Below, in pieces: positions 17,620 to 26,546 of a DNA stretch of 64,000 nucleotides; position 1 is the first letter of the stretch, and each line of letters begins with the position of its first letter. The stretch comes from Ancylobacter pratisalsi. Its GTDB lineage: Bacteria > Pseudomonadota > Alphaproteobacteria > Rhizobiales > Xanthobacteraceae. The notes beneath the pieces are model-generated. The model was not told where the DNA came from. It saw nothing but the letters and a program-made list of their open reading frames with translations, and made no database searches. The position numbers and the translations under genes are program-made. The stretch is taken from positions 434,001 to 498,000 of the forward strand of contig NZ_CP048630.1 in assembly GCF_010669125.1 (NCBI RefSeq), given 5' to 3'.

Positions 17620-18306
17620 TCAGCCGCCCGTGAGCAGTGCTCGCAGGAAATCGGCCCCATTGGTCGCCGTGCCGTCAGGATCCCCCTGACCACGCTTCAG
17701 GTTGATGCGCACGGCGCGCTCAGCCTGTGAGTTGGAAAGGCCGAATGGCTCCGCCTTCAGCAACCGTTCCCACTCGCGTTCGGAAAGCCGGTCCCCGGCC
17801 TTCAATCTCTCGATCGCTTCAGCCACTTCGGCCTTCACGCTTGTGATGCGCGCCTGGATATTCATCGGCATGGTCACGAGCGAAATCTCGCGTAGGTCGA
17901 TCGTCTTCAACCGACTGACACCTGGGCGCTTGTCATCTTCGATGATGCCACCCGGCGGGATCCGGTAGCCGATCGACATGCCGCCGAGCGCTTTGGCCTT
18001 GAGCTTTCCATAGGCCCGCTGCGCGACGGGATCGCCGTCTAGAATGAGCTGACCTCGCACATAAAGACCCTTCGCGTCTTCGGCGATATCGGTCCAGATG
18101 CCGATTGGCTCATCCTGCTTGTGCTGCCAGAGCATTGGAATCGTGCGCCCCTCTTTCTTGGAGCGCACAATGCTCTCGATAAAGGCGCCAGGCTCGACGA
18201 CATCGCCGCCCTGATCGACGTTGCCGAAGGTCGAAGCATGCCCTTCGAATTCGCCTTCAGAGCCGATCGACTTGGTATCGAGCACGTAGTCATAAGTCTG
18301 GGTCAT
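17620..18306 (-). CDS. HK97-family prohead protease
   Basis: 228 residues from ATG 18306, which has a strong GGAGG five bases upstream; the in-frame ATG at 18339 gives a TGATG overlap with the portal stop and is the alternative. Catalytic His in MLWQHKQDEPIGIW and Ser in LGGMSIGYR, plus the LREISLVTMPMN strand, match the herpes-protease-like family (peptidase U35/S78). It cleaves the capsid delta domain during maturation. Confidence 0.94.
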   Translation of the reverse strand: MTQTYDYVLDTKSIGSEGEFEGHASTFGNVDQGGDVVEPGAFIESIVRSKKEGRTIPMLWQHKQDEPIGIWTDIAEDAKGLYVRGQLILDGDPVAQRAYGKLKAKALGGMSIGYRIPPGGIIEDDKRPGVSRLKTIDLREISLVTMPMNIQARITSVKAEVAEAIERLKAGDRLSEREWERLLKAEPFGLSNSQAERAVRINLKRGQGDPDGTATNGADFLRALLTGG

Positions 18307-18338
18307 GAAGACCTCCGCATAAGCGAGGCTGCGCGCCA

Positions 18339-19595
18339 TCAGGCCGCTTCGTCCTGATCGGTTTCATCGTCGAGTAGCGGGCCGCCATTATCGCCTATGC
18401 CGCGGGCATTGGTGATCGGCTGGTTCTGCACCTGCATGCGGGGCACGTCTCCGCCGGCGACTGGCGCAAGCCCCTCAAGCGCTCGCACCTCATTAATCGT
18501 CATGACGCCCGCCCCAAGCATCGACGTATAGAAGGCCGCGCGCGCCGATGAATCGCCACGCAATAGCGCCTCTAGGTTGAATGAAACAGTTACGCCCTTA
18601 GCCTTATCGTCGGAGCTCAGCAGTTGCTTGCGAATGGCCTGCTCGATCTTCTTAAGCCGGCGACGAAGCGTGAACTTCTGAAAGGCTAGCACCTGTTGCT
18701 CAAGACCAGATCCCCAACTGGTAGACTTGACGGTGTGGCCAACCATGAAGGGCGGAACGCCGAAGATACGGCAGATCTCCTCTACCGAGAATGCCCGGCT
18801 TTCGAGCATCTGCGCGTCTTCGGGATTGATCGACAATTTCTCGATCCCCACGTCGCCCTCAAGGCGGATCGGGCGGCCGGCATTCCGCGCGCCTTGATAG
18901 CGCTCGACCATATCCAGTTCGACCAATGCCCTCTGTTCTGGGCTCAGAAACTTTCCGAATTTGAAAGCGATCGTCGGGTGTAGCCCGTTCCGGAAGGTCG
19001 AGCGGGCGGCGCGGTCGATTGCCTGAGCGACGCCGAAGGTGTTTCGTCCGTGTGCAAGTGTGGACATGCCACCAAGAGCATCGCCGCCAAAGCCGCGCAC
19101 ATGAAAGACACGCTCGGCGGGCTCGACATACGAATATCCCTCTTCGCTCCAGCGATATTCGAGAGTGCCCTCGCGCGTGCGACGAACAGTCACCAGGTCC
19201 GGACGGATCGGTACGAGTGAGATGATCTTGGCGCCGTTCCTTTCGATCCTGGCATAGGCATTGCCCCACAATTCGAGGCTGATGCACATGAATTCCCAGA
19301 AGTCGATCGGCGTCTGGTCGGCATTGGGGCTCTCGCGAAGAACGCGCTGGAGCGGATGATCTGGCGCCTCTTCGACGGCCCCGCCATTTCCTGCCATCTT
19401 CAGGTCTATGGGTAGTGCCGAAATCGTGCCGGCGAGCAGGTTGACGCAAGCCCATGCCGTCGACAGCGCGAGAACATTATCTGCCGTTATACTCTCTCCG
19501 GCCGGGAGGGCATCTTCGCCCCGACCCGGCAGGCCCAGGTCGCGCAGCCCGAACGGCCTCACCAGATAGGCGGCAGCTTTCCGAAGCAGCTTCAC
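18339..19595 (-). CDS. Portal protein, HK97 type
   Basis: 418 residues. Family motifs: LALSTAWACVNLLAGTISALP in the N-terminal part, HPLQRVLRESPNADQTPIDF, and the central IPPFMVGHTVKSTSWGSGLE-type loop (VPPFMVGHTVKSTSWG). It forms the dodecameric DNA channel. The start overlaps the TerL stop by ATGA-like spacing (19592/19595). Confidence 0.95.
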   Translation of the reverse strand: MKLLRKAAAYLVRPFGLRDLGLPGRGEDALPAGESITADNVLALSTAWACVNLLAGTISALPIDLKMAGNGGAVEEAPDHPLQRVLRESPNADQTPIDFWEFMCISLELWGNAYARIERNGAKIISLVPIRPDLVTVRRTREGTLEYRWSEEGYSYVEPAERVFHVRGFGGDALGGMSTLAHGRNTFGVAQAIDRAARSTFRNGLHPTIAFKFGKFLSPEQRALVELDMVERYQGARNAGRPIRLEGDVGIEKLSINPEDAQMLESRAFSVEEICRIFGVPPFMVGHTVKSTSWGSGLEQQVLAFQKFTLRRRLKKIEQAIRKQLLSSDDKAKGVTVSFNLEALLRGDSSARAAFYTSMLGAGVMTINEVRALEGLAPVAGGDVPRMQVQNQPITNARGIGDNGGPLLDDETDQDEAA

Positions 19596-21313
19596 GATGC
19601 CACCGCCATGCTCTTGAGGTAGTCGTCAAGGGATCCGCCGGCAGCCGACGGGTTGCGGCTCATCATCTCGATCGCGTTGAAGGCGGCCATCACCACGTCG
19701 ATCTTGGAGCTGGCGGTGCGCTTCGTGAGATAGACGTTACTGCCGCGTGCCTCGGCTTGAATGTTGCCGACGCACCAGGTCAGCAGGCTGGAGCCGCAAT
19801 GCTTGAGCGTTCCGTCCGCGAGCTTGCGCTCGGTACCGAAGATCGCCGACGAGAGGCGATAGCCCTGACTGACGGCTGCGGTGCAGGGCTCGCCGATCTC
19901 GTACATCGCCAGCTCCTCGAGCAGCGCCGGCACGCCCGCCGGGTCGAGGCCGATGCCGCCCTTTTCGGGTAGCAGCCCCTTGTCTCGCAGATCGACGATG
20001 ATTGCTGCCGCCTCTTCCGCGTCCTGCGTGACACGCTCGCAGATGACAAGGTCTCCGGCCTTCTCAAAGTCGCGCAGGCGCTCGGCAATCTCTTTGTGCC
20101 GCTCCAGCACGATCGGCTGTGCCCATGCCTTTGCCCACAGCATCCAGTGCCGTGTGACCTTGTGCCGGCCGAGCACGGCGAGACCCCACAGATCGTCAAG
20201 GCCGCCGACATCGCCGCCGGCGACGACGACGTCGGAATGTTTCTTGATGTAGTCGAGCGTGATCGCCTGATCGGCAGCCGCCTCCCAATAGTCGGCCCCG
20301 ACCCAGCGACCGCCATGCATCGCCATGCCGACCTGCACGTTGAGGTGCTGCGATGCCCACTCCCGCGCGGCGCCTTCACCCTTGGCCTGAGCCGTTCGCC
20401 ACTCTTTCTGCAACCTGTCGAGCGTGAGCGAGCGGCCGAGATTGGGCAGCACAAGGGGCCAGTTGGTAGGATCGTTCCACGGCTTGTCTTCAGCGACCTG
20501 CATCTCCTCGGGAAACTCGTAGAGGATCGGCAGCATGCGCACGTCCTCGGTAACTTCCCCGCTGCGAACCTTCCGCGCGTAGTCGAGTTCATCCTTGAAT
20601 ACGCCGAAGGGCGGAACTTCCGACTGCGTCGTGATGATGATCAGCAGGCTTTCATCGTTGGTAACCATACCGCCGCGGATCTGTCCGATGACGCGGCTCG
20701 CGAAGCTGCTGTGCGCCATGGCGTGCAGTTCGTCGAGGATCGCGAAGGCGGGGATCGAGCCGGTGACCACCTTCGGATCGAAGCTCTTGATCTTCAGCTT
20801 CGCGTTGCGCTTGACACCGGTTGCCGGGTCGACGTGCTGGTCGATGATCGTCTTCTTGTGGTCGATCACCCGGAAGCGGCGCTTGAGGTACTCGTCGGCG
20901 CCGATCATGAGGCTTGCCTGCTCGAAGCACTTCTCCGCCACCTCCTGCGTCGGGCCGACGATCATGCCGTCGACGTTCGGGCGCCGGTTCATCATCAGCC
21001 AGATTAGACCGAGCGTAGCGGCGTTCGTGGTCTTGCCGTTCTTCTTCGGCACCAGGTTGAAGATCTCGCCGACGAAACGCTTGCCGGTTTCAGGATCAAG
21101 CGAGCCGAAGGCGACGCGAACAATGTCGCGCATCCATTCGCCGGCCGCGTCCGCCATGGTCGGCATGCCCTTCACGTCCGGCACGCGAAGCTTGTTGAAC
21201 AGCGCGACTGCGCAATCCGCCGCCACCTCGTCGAGCGGCAGCGCCGGAATTGGTGTCTCGCCGCGCTTCAGCTTCTCGAACCAGTCGGGGCAGGCGAACA
21301 CAACATCACCCAT
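19592..21313 (-). CDS. Terminase large subunit
   Basis: 573 residues. The ATPase has a Walker A-like NLVPKKNGKTTNAATLGL, an adenine/helix segment and Walker B FAILDELHAM. The C-terminal nuclease domain starts near GGDVGGLDDLWGLAVLG with the first metal-binding Asp. It is the HK97/GTA-like TerL class that packages DNA through the portal. TGATG overlap with TerS at 21313. Confidence 0.94.
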   Translation of the reverse strand: MGDVVFACPDWFEKLKRGETPIPALPLDEVAADCAVALFNKLRVPDVKGMPTMADAAGEWMRDIVRVAFGSLDPETGKRFVGEIFNLVPKKNGKTTNAATLGLIWLMMNRRPNVDGMIVGPTQEVAEKCFEQASLMIGADEYLKRRFRVIDHKKTIIDQHVDPATGVKRNAKLKIKSFDPKVVTGSIPAFAILDELHAMAHSSFASRVIGQIRGGMVTNDESLLIIITTQSEVPPFGVFKDELDYARKVRSGEVTEDVRMLPILYEFPEEMQVAEDKPWNDPTNWPLVLPNLGRSLTLDRLQKEWRTAQAKGEGAAREWASQHLNVQVGMAMHGGRWVGADYWEAAADQAITLDYIKKHSDVVVAGGDVGGLDDLWGLAVLGRHKVTRHWMLWAKAWAQPIVLERHKEIAERLRDFEKAGDLVICERVTQDAEEAAAIIVDLRDKGLLPEKGGIGLDPAGVPALLEELAMYEIGEPCTAAVSQGYRLSSAIFGTERKLADGTLKHCGSSLLTWCVGNIQAEARGSNVYLTKRTASSKIDVVMAAFNAIEMMSRNPSAAGGSLDDYLKSMAVAS

Positions 21314-21807
21314 CAGTGCCGCCGGTCCATTTTCTCGAAGATGTCGCCATAATCCGCCGGCACATCCTGTGCGTCCTGCAGGCGCTGCTCTTTCTTGCCG
21401 AGCGGTACGGCCTTGGCCGCGTCGTCCTCGTCGTCTTCGGTCTGCATCTTGCCGCGCGACCGTGGCGCCTGTGGACCGGCATCGGCGAGCACCTCGCGAA
21501 GCTGGCGGATGCTGGCGGCACGCCCCTCGCGTACCTGCTTCAGCAGCACATCCAGCACTAACCCCTCGACGAACAGGCGACCGCCCTCAAGCTCGCGGGA
21601 AAAATGTTTCCGCAGCGTCTTCTCGTCGATCCCCATGTCGTCAGCGATTGCCTTCTGCGTCCACCCGGCCGCCACGCGAACCGATACAAAGTCTTGATTA
21701 TCCTTATCTTTCCTGAATGAGGGCCGCCCGCGCCGATCACGGATCGGGCGCACCGGGAGGCCGAACAGGTCGACCTCCGCCGCCTGCCCCGAAAAATCGT
21801 CAGCCAT
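21313..21807 (-). CDS. Terminase small subunit-like DNA-binding protein
   Basis: 164 residues. The N-terminal half holds a helix-turn-helix (VRVAAGWTQKAIADDMGIDE then KTLRKHF) like small terminases and recombinases. The rest is helical and acidic. Adjacency to TerL and a cos-type neighbourhood (HNH gene upstream) make it the DNA-recognition subunit. Confidence 0.8.
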   Translation of the reverse strand: MADDFSGQAAEVDLFGLPVRPIRDRRGRPSFRKDKDNQDFVSVRVAAGWTQKAIADDMGIDEKTLRKHFSRELEGGRLFVEGLVLDVLLKQVREGRAASIRQLREVLADAGPQAPRSRGKMQTEDDEDDAAKAVPLGKKEQRLQDAQDVPADYGDIFEKMDRRH

Positions 21808-21895
21808 GAGGAAAAAATCTCTGAATGAGGGGGGCGCGGGTACGTACGCGAGGGGCTATTGGGACTTTTTACCCCCCCCTCCCGGTGGCGAGGCA

Positions 21896-22255
21896 TCAGA
21901 GGCCGGACCGGCGCTCCTCGGCCTGCTTCACCCGATCATGGCAGGGCTTGCAGAGGGTTTGCAGGTTGCGTTCATCCCAGAATAGCGCCTCGTCGCCACG
22001 GTGCTGGCGGACGTGATCGCAGACGAGCTTTGAGGTATTGCCCTCGACCTTGCCGCAACCCGCCATCTGGCAGGTGAAGAGGTCACGGGAGAACACCGAT
22101 AGCCGCAGGGCGCGCCAACGTGCCGTCTTGTACCAGGCGCGCCATGGCGCCAACGCGGCACGCAGCCGATCACGGTCGGGACCTGTATGCGACTGCACGG
22201 CGAGGCGAGAAGGAAGGGACGAGAGGCGCGGCGGCAGAGTGCTCAATCGCGCCAT
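21896..22255 (-). CDS. HNH endonuclease next to terminase
   Basis: 119 residues from ATG 22255. The HNH core is visible: a DH pair in VCDHVRQHRGDEALFW, Asn in DERNLQTLC, final CKPCHDRVKQ with the Cys pairs (CQMAGC, CKPC) for zinc. HNH proteins beside TerS/TerL are needed for cos cleavage or packaging in HK97-like phages. The 88-bp gap to TerS is a candidate cos region. Confidence 0.88.
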   Translation of the reverse strand: MARLSTLPPRLSSLPSRLAVQSHTGPDRDRLRAALAPWRAWYKTARWRALRLSVFSRDLFTCQMAGCGKVEGNTSKLVCDHVRQHRGDEALFWDERNLQTLCKPCHDRVKQAEERRSGL

Positions 22256-22359
22256 GCCAACCTCCGGATACGACAATGCCCGGCAGCGTCTCCGCTCCGG
22301 GCACATCTCCGACAATCTCATTTCGTGCGCTGACTATAGCCCGCATCCGGCCATATTGG

Positions 22360-23025
22360 TCAATCGTCGGCGTAGACGATTTTCACCTCTTTCTCGTCAT
22401 ACGGCCACGGCGCCTTGCTGTGGGCCGTCTTCCGGGTTCCTGCCCTCTGTGGATATCCCGCGCCGTCCTCATCCATCTTCCAAAGCCTGCACAGGGCCGA
22501 TAGCCCTTGATTGAGTCGCTCGACCTGCTTCGCCGATGCCGGGAGACCCTTCAACACGACATGCTCCAAAGCCATGAACACCAGCGGCGCATGGTCGATA
22601 TCGCGCAGGACGCGCATAGCGGCGCCATGCTGCGCAAGCACGCGGTCGTGCATCTCCTCTTCGGTTTCGGGCCGCTCGCTATTACCGGACGCCTCGTCCT
22701 GACCGATGCCTGGCGCCACCATGCGCCCCAGGGAACTGCCGCCAACCATCGGTGTGGCCAACACAACATGGAACTGCGTGATGATCGACTGCCAGCGCTC
22801 GGCAGCCCAATACTTGGCTTCGGAGATCCGGCCGAGCAGGAACATGCGCCCGATCTCGGTTCCCGCGCGCTGGTCCATCCGGCAGTCTTCGGGCAGAACC
22901 GCCCGGTGCGGCTGCGCCATCACCACCTCTCGCTCTGAGCGTTCCAGGATCGCAACCGTCGAACGGGAGAGCTGGCCCGATGCCGTCCTCTTCCCCGCCT
23001 TCCTCGGCCTGCCTCGCCTTGCCAT
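22360..23025 (-). CDS. Phage hypothetical with AT-hook-like N-terminus
   Basis: 221 residues from ATG 23025. The N-terminus MARRGRPRKAGKR is an AT-hook-like, DNA-binding stretch. The middle is helical (GRISEAKYWAAERWQSIITQ). No enzyme motif is seen. It may be a terminase- or replication-associated DNA-binding protein. The longer frame up to 23328 overlaps the HTH gene upstream and is not coding. Confidence 0.7.
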   Translation of the reverse strand: MARRGRPRKAGKRTASGQLSRSTVAILERSEREVVMAQPHRAVLPEDCRMDQRAGTEIGRMFLLGRISEAKYWAAERWQSIITQFHVVLATPMVGGSSLGRMVAPGIGQDEASGNSERPETEEEMHDRVLAQHGAAMRVLRDIDHAPLVFMALEHVVLKGLPASAKQVERLNQGLSALCRLWKMDEDGAGYPQRAGTRKTAHSKAPWPYDEKEVKIVYADD

Positions 23026-23035
23026 CGCCCCGCTC

Positions 23036-24121
23036 CTATCCGCCGCTGCCCATGTACTTCTCGATCTCTTCCGCGCTCGGCCGATCGTCCGGCGGGCCGG
23101 TGGCGTCGGAAGCGCCGTCGCCGTTGCCCGCCTTCGGCGGATAGCGTTGCGGGAAGGTCCGGCCCGGCGCGGCGGAAAGCGTCCACCGGCCAAACTCGTC
23201 CTGCACCTGAAGGTGGCGCCCCCGCGTCCAGCGAAGGCCGAAGCCAGCGGCGATAAAGGCGCAACGCCACGCCTCCCACGCGTCAGACTCCTCCTCGACG
23301 AAGTGCCAGTCGGTCTTGGTGGTCGCATTGAGCACCCACATCACCGCCTTGCGGACCGGATCGGTCTCCGCCGTCCGCTTCGGCGCCTCGTCGGCCTTGG
23401 CGGCCGGCGCCGGCAGGCTGGCCATCGCCTCCCAGCGCCGCTCCGCCAGATAGGTCGAGGGATCGCAGATCCTGCGCCTGGCGGCCCGACAATGGTCCAG
23501 AAAGCGCGGCAGCATCGCCAGCGCTTGCGCCCGGTCGGCCGAGGCCAACCTTGCCCATGCCCGCAGCGCCTTGGTACGGCTCGCGGCCGGATCGGCGCCA
23601 TATTGGGCCCACAGCACGTCGAACTGGGTGTCGGACGCCTCGGCAGGGGTCACACCCTCCTGCCCTTCCCCGTCAGAATTTGAAAACCCATCCCCGGCCC
23701 CCTCGGGGGTTTGGGGGGTCTTTTCCTTTGAGGGTTCTTTCTGATGGTTCAAGTCCCCCTGTTTTTGCGGGGTACGTACCCCCTGTTCCTGCGGGGGTGG
23801 TACCCCCTGTTTTTGCGGGGTACCCACCCCCGCAATTTGCGGGGTACCCTGCGCCGTCAGAAGAAGGCGAACCATGTCCGTGGTGCGGCGCCCCTTCTTG
23901 TCGAATCGCGGCTCACGCTCCAGTAGTCCAAGGCTCTCGAGCGTCTTGATATGCCGGGAAATGCTGTCCCGTGACATCTCTGTCACGTCGGCCAAAGTGG
24001 CCTGAGAGGGGTAGCAATAGCCGTCTTCGTCGGCATAGTTGGCGAGCGCCAGCAGCACCAGCTTGGCCCCGGCAGACCCCGCCCGCCGCTTGTTCGACCA
24101 TGTGATCGCCTCGACACTCAT
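23036..24121 (-). CDS. Helix-turn-helix replication-initiator-like protein
   Basis: 361 residues. The N-terminus is a winged-helix (YPSQATLADVTEMSRDSISR, HIKTLESLGLLER) of the HTH_36 type found in phage replisome organisers. Residues about 92-122 are four 8-residue repeats (consensus GTPQKQGV) encoded by 24-bp tandem DNA repeats. The C-terminal half is Ala-rich, helical, with a Trp-rich domain (RTKALRAWARLASADRAQAL). It resembles lambda O in carrying repeats inside the initiator gene. Confidence 0.78.
   Translation of the reverse strand: MSVEAITWSNKRRAGSAGAKLVLLALANYADEDGYCYPSQATLADVTEMSRDSISRHIKTLESLGLLEREPRFDKKGRRTTDMVRLLLTAQGTPQIAGVGTPQKQGVPPPQEQGVRTPQKQGDLNHQKEPSKEKTPQTPEGAGDGFSNSDGEGQEGVTPAEASDTQFDVLWAQYGADPAASRTKALRAWARLASADRAQALAMLPRFLDHCRAARRRICDPSTYLAERRWEAMASLPAPAAKADEAPKRTAETDPVRKAVMWVLNATTKTDWHFVEEESDAWEAWRCAFIAAGFGLRWTRGRHLQVQDEFGRWTLSAAPGRTFPQRYPPKAGNGDGASDATGPPDDRPSAEEIEKYMGSGG
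23755..23850. repeat. Four 24-bp tandem repeats (iteron-like) inside the initiator gene
   Basis: Units begin at 23755, 23779, 23803 and 23827, each beginning CCCCC and sharing a GCGGGGGTAC-like core. Units 1 and 3 are near-identical. They keep the reading frame (8 codons). By analogy with lambda ori inside gene O they are a candidate origin of replication for prophage 1. Confidence 0.6.
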
Positions 24122-24282
24122 TCCGCCGCCTCCCGGAATGCCGGGCTGACCGGCCAGTGGTTGACGCAGGCGAGCACGATGTCATCGAGTTGCCAGCCGA
24201 GCGCGAGCAGAGCCTGGATGCAGCCGGTGGATGAACCGCCGGCACCGCAGAGAAGATCGGCGACGAGGAGCTTGCGGGGCAT
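24118..24282 (-). pseudogene. N-terminal remnant of a C5-cytosine DNA methyltransferase
   Basis: Hand-read ORF of 54 residues. It opens with motif I of C5 methyltransferases (DLLCGAGGSSTGCIQAL) and reaches VNHWPV, which in full-length phage enzymes continues to the His-rich and PC motifs. Here it ends after about 8 more residues (SPAFREAAE). Catalytic Pro-Cys and all later motifs are missing. The stop overlaps the start of the HTH gene (ATGA), so translation coupling may keep it. Confidence 0.7.
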
Positions 24283-24404
24283 CAGCGGGCCGCCTTCCGT
24301 GAGGATATGAGCACAGACTGATCCGGCACCAGGGCGATGTTCATGACCGCATTTCCGGTCATGAGTTCGAAGTCGATCTCGTAGCTACACACCGCAGGCA
24401 CCAT
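24282..24404 (-). CDS. Possible 40-residue phage peptide
   Basis: ORF from ATG 24404 to TGA at 24282, product starting MVPAVCSYEIDFELMTGNAV. It overlaps both the PP-loop gene stop (24385) and the methyltransferase remnant start (TGATG). No homology recognised. The overlap pattern fits the operon, but codon evidence is limited by its length. Confidence 0.4.
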   Translation of the reverse strand: MVPAVCSYEIDFELMTGNAVMNIALVPDQSVLISSRKAAR

Positions 24405-25182
24405 CGCACTCGTGACCAAAGAGGCCGGCAAAGAGCGGCGCTTCGGGTGCATCGATGTTGGCGCTTGCTAGCGGCTCGCGAGACGGATGCAGGAACAGTT
24501 CGCCCCGGAAGCGAGCGACCTGATCAGGCAGGCGCAGCCATTCGTCGAGTGCGATGACGCGCGCCCAATCCTCCGAACAGGATCGACGCCGACGCCACCC
24601 CACATTCCCTTGGAAACCGCAATAGATGCAGGCCGACTTCGGCGGTACAGGATAGCCATTTGCCTCCAGCCAAAGCACGCAGTCGCGCCGCGACATCCAC
24701 TTCTCGATCAATGGATGCCGATTGATGATAAACTGCACGCCGCTAGGGCGCTTGCGCACGGCCTCGTCGGTTGAGATGCCGATCCAGCTTTCCACCGTGC
24801 CGGCCCGCACATAGCCGCGCGGCCCAACTGCCAATACTTCGCGGATCTTTCGCCGAATTGGCTTTATCTTGAAGTTTGTCGTGCATTGCCGCTTCGAAAG
24901 CCCTCCGGCGCCGACATAACAGGGCACACGGGCGGAATCGTCCCCGCGAAACAGGCTGTCGCTAAGCCGTCCTGCCGTCGTCACATAGACCGGAAACGGG
25001 AGCACGTTGGGCGACATGAGCCATTGCAGATGATCGTACACTTCCGCGGGCTCGTCCTGCGTGTCCGCGAAGATGGCGCAATCCGGCATCGGCCCAATTT
25101 CGCCATGCGCAGCCATGAGCGCGAGCGTCGTCGATTGCACGCCGGCGCCAAGCGATATGACACGGAGAGGATTATCCATCAC
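24385..25182 (-). CDS. PP-loop (PAPS reductase-like) protein
   Basis: 265 residues. The ATP-pyrophosphatase loop is SLGAGVQSTTLAL near the N-terminus. Cys motifs follow at KRQCTTNFKIKPIRRKI and KSACIYCGFQGNVGW, the latter a CxxC. This is the phage family annotated as PAPS reductase or adenine nucleotide alpha hydrolase-like. It could act in sulfur transfer to nucleic acid or in nucleotide metabolism. True PAPS reduction is unlikely in a phage operon. Confidence 0.78.
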   Translation of the reverse strand: MMDNPLRVISLGAGVQSTTLALMAAHGEIGPMPDCAIFADTQDEPAEVYDHLQWLMSPNVLPFPVYVTTAGRLSDSLFRGDDSARVPCYVGAGGLSKRQCTTNFKIKPIRRKIREVLAVGPRGYVRAGTVESWIGISTDEAVRKRPSGVQFIINRHPLIEKWMSRRDCVLWLEANGYPVPPKSACIYCGFQGNVGWRRRRSCSEDWARVIALDEWLRLPDQVARFRGELFLHPSREPLASANIDAPEAPLFAGLFGHECDGACGV

Positions 25183-25496
25183 GCCGCCTCCTGGCCATCG
25201 CCCGCCAACATGTCCACCACGGCGCCGATCGGGCCGAGCGGACGGCCTTCCTCGTCGCGCGCCATGCCGCGGCGGAGAACGGCGGGGCTGATGTCATGCT
25301 GAAGCAGGATGGACAGCAGAACGGCGGCATCCGAAGCGTTGACTTCGGCATCCGAGCCCGCCTTCGGCCCGTCGATGAACACCTCACCAACACGCCCGTC
25401 GTCATAGAAACCCAGCGTTGCGGTAAAGCTCATGCCGGCGGCAAGAAAGTCGCGGCTCTCGGAGAAGCGCCGCACGGGAAGCGGTTCGCGGCTCAT
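25179..25496 (-). CDS. TSCPD-like small protein
   Basis: 105 residues. The pattern FTATLGFYDDGRVGEVFIDG and AEVNASDAAVLLSILLQHD matches the TSCPD domain found at the C-terminus of some class II ribonucleotide reductases. The free-standing version is common in alphaproteobacterial phages beside PP-loop and methyltransferase genes. The usual Cys residues of the full TSCPD domain are not seen. Both ends overlap neighbours by ATGA. Confidence 0.75.
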   Translation of the reverse strand: MSREPLPVRRFSESRDFLAAGMSFTATLGFYDDGRVGEVFIDGPKAGSDAEVNASDAAVLLSILLQHDISPAVLRRGMARDEEGRPLGPIGAVVDMLAGDGQEAA

Positions 25497-26539
25497 TCGG
25501 CGGCCTCCGCGAGATCCGCCGCTTCCTCCATCCCGCCGGGATCGAGCATGCCGATATCCTCGGCGTCACCCGCCCGGGCGCAGTTGCGCCGCGCCTGTGC
25601 GAAATAGCTGGGCTTGATCTCGAAGCCGATGCCGCGCCGGCCGGCACGCACCGCGCAGAAGACCTCGGAGCCGATGCCAAGGAAGGGCGTAAGGACCGTA
25701 TCGCCCGGGTTGCTCCACAACTCGATGCACCGCTCGATCACGTCGAGCTGCAGCGGCGAGATATGCTGCTCGTCCTGCCCGTCCCGGCCGGCGCGGTACT
25801 GCAGCGTCCGCGTCTGGTTGATGTCCATCCACACCGGCGAGGCGTAGCGCTGCCAGATCAGCGTCGACACCCATGTCTCGTAAGGCCATGGCCTGTGTCC
25901 CGCCTTCAGTCCGGCACACCAGCGGGCATAAGCCTCGCGCGAAAGGTCGATCCCCGCGCCGACGAACCGTTCGAACGGCCCGGCGATCGGCTCGGGGTTG
26001 TCGCCCGGCTTGCGGAAGGTCAGCACATAGTCCGCCAGCCCCTGCCCGCTCAGCGCCGAGTCCTTGCAGACCTGCTTGTGCAGCAGCCGGATCGACTTGG
26101 TGCGCTGCTGCGCCACCACCGGGTCTTTCCAGATGCAGACCTCGGAATGGTAGATCCAGCCGGCATCCTCATAGGCGCGCACGATCTCGCCGCGAAAATC
26201 GCGCATGCCGATATGCCCGTGCCGGATCTTGCTGGTCGGAAGCTGCATGCAGTGCACGCTGTGCAGCCGGCCGGGCATGGTCACGCGCCGCAGCTCGTCG
26301 ATCAGGAAGGCGTAATGTTCCCAAAACTGCGCCCCCTCGCTGTTGGAGAGGTCGCGGTCGAAATTGGTGAACTTGTAAAGGCCCTCGAAGGGCGGCGAGT
26401 GCACGCCAAAATGCACGCTTCCCGTCGGGATGGCGCGGATCAGCTCGCAGGCGTCGCCCTGGTAGATCGCATAGGCATCCGTCACCGTCTGGTCGACGGC
26501 GAGTATGTCGGGGTTCACAGACACGAGGTCGCTCCACAT
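25493..26539 (-). CDS. DNA N4/N6 methyltransferase
   Basis: 348 residues from ATG 26539 (a GTG at 26545 is possible). Motif IV is SPPF (HSPPFEGLYKF) near residue 50 and the SAM-binding motif I is FLGIGSEVFCAVRAGRRGIG near residue 290. This IV-before-I order is the beta class of exocyclic amino methyltransferases; SPPF suits N4-cytosine or N6-adenine modification. No restriction partner is nearby, so the role is probably protection of phage DNA or regulation. Confidence 0.88.
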   Translation of the reverse strand: MWSDLVSVNPDILAVDQTVTDAYAIYQGDACELIRAIPTGSVHFGVHSPPFEGLYKFTNFDRDLSNSEGAQFWEHYAFLIDELRRVTMPGRLHSVHCMQLPTSKIRHGHIGMRDFRGEIVRAYEDAGWIYHSEVCIWKDPVVAQQRTKSIRLLHKQVCKDSALSGQGLADYVLTFRKPGDNPEPIAGPFERFVGAGIDLSREAYARWCAGLKAGHRPWPYETWVSTLIWQRYASPVWMDINQTRTLQYRAGRDGQDEQHISPLQLDVIERCIELWSNPGDTVLTPFLGIGSEVFCAVRAGRRGIGFEIKPSYFAQARRNCARAGDAEDIGMLDPGGMEEAADLAEAAE

Positions 26540-26546
26540 TGACACC

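Noticed and set aside
1..22000. Gene transfer agent instead of prophage
   Set aside because: Head-tail genes resemble GTA, but integrase, xis, repressor switch, origin-like repeats and endolysin belong to a temperate phage.
23755..23850. CRISPR array
   Set aside because: Contiguous 24-bp in-frame units without spacers, inside a coding gene.
24385..25182. DndC-type phosphorothioation gene
   Set aside because: PP-loop is present, but there are no DndD/DndE or cysteine desulfurase genes nearby and the motif order fits the general phage PAPS reductase-like family.
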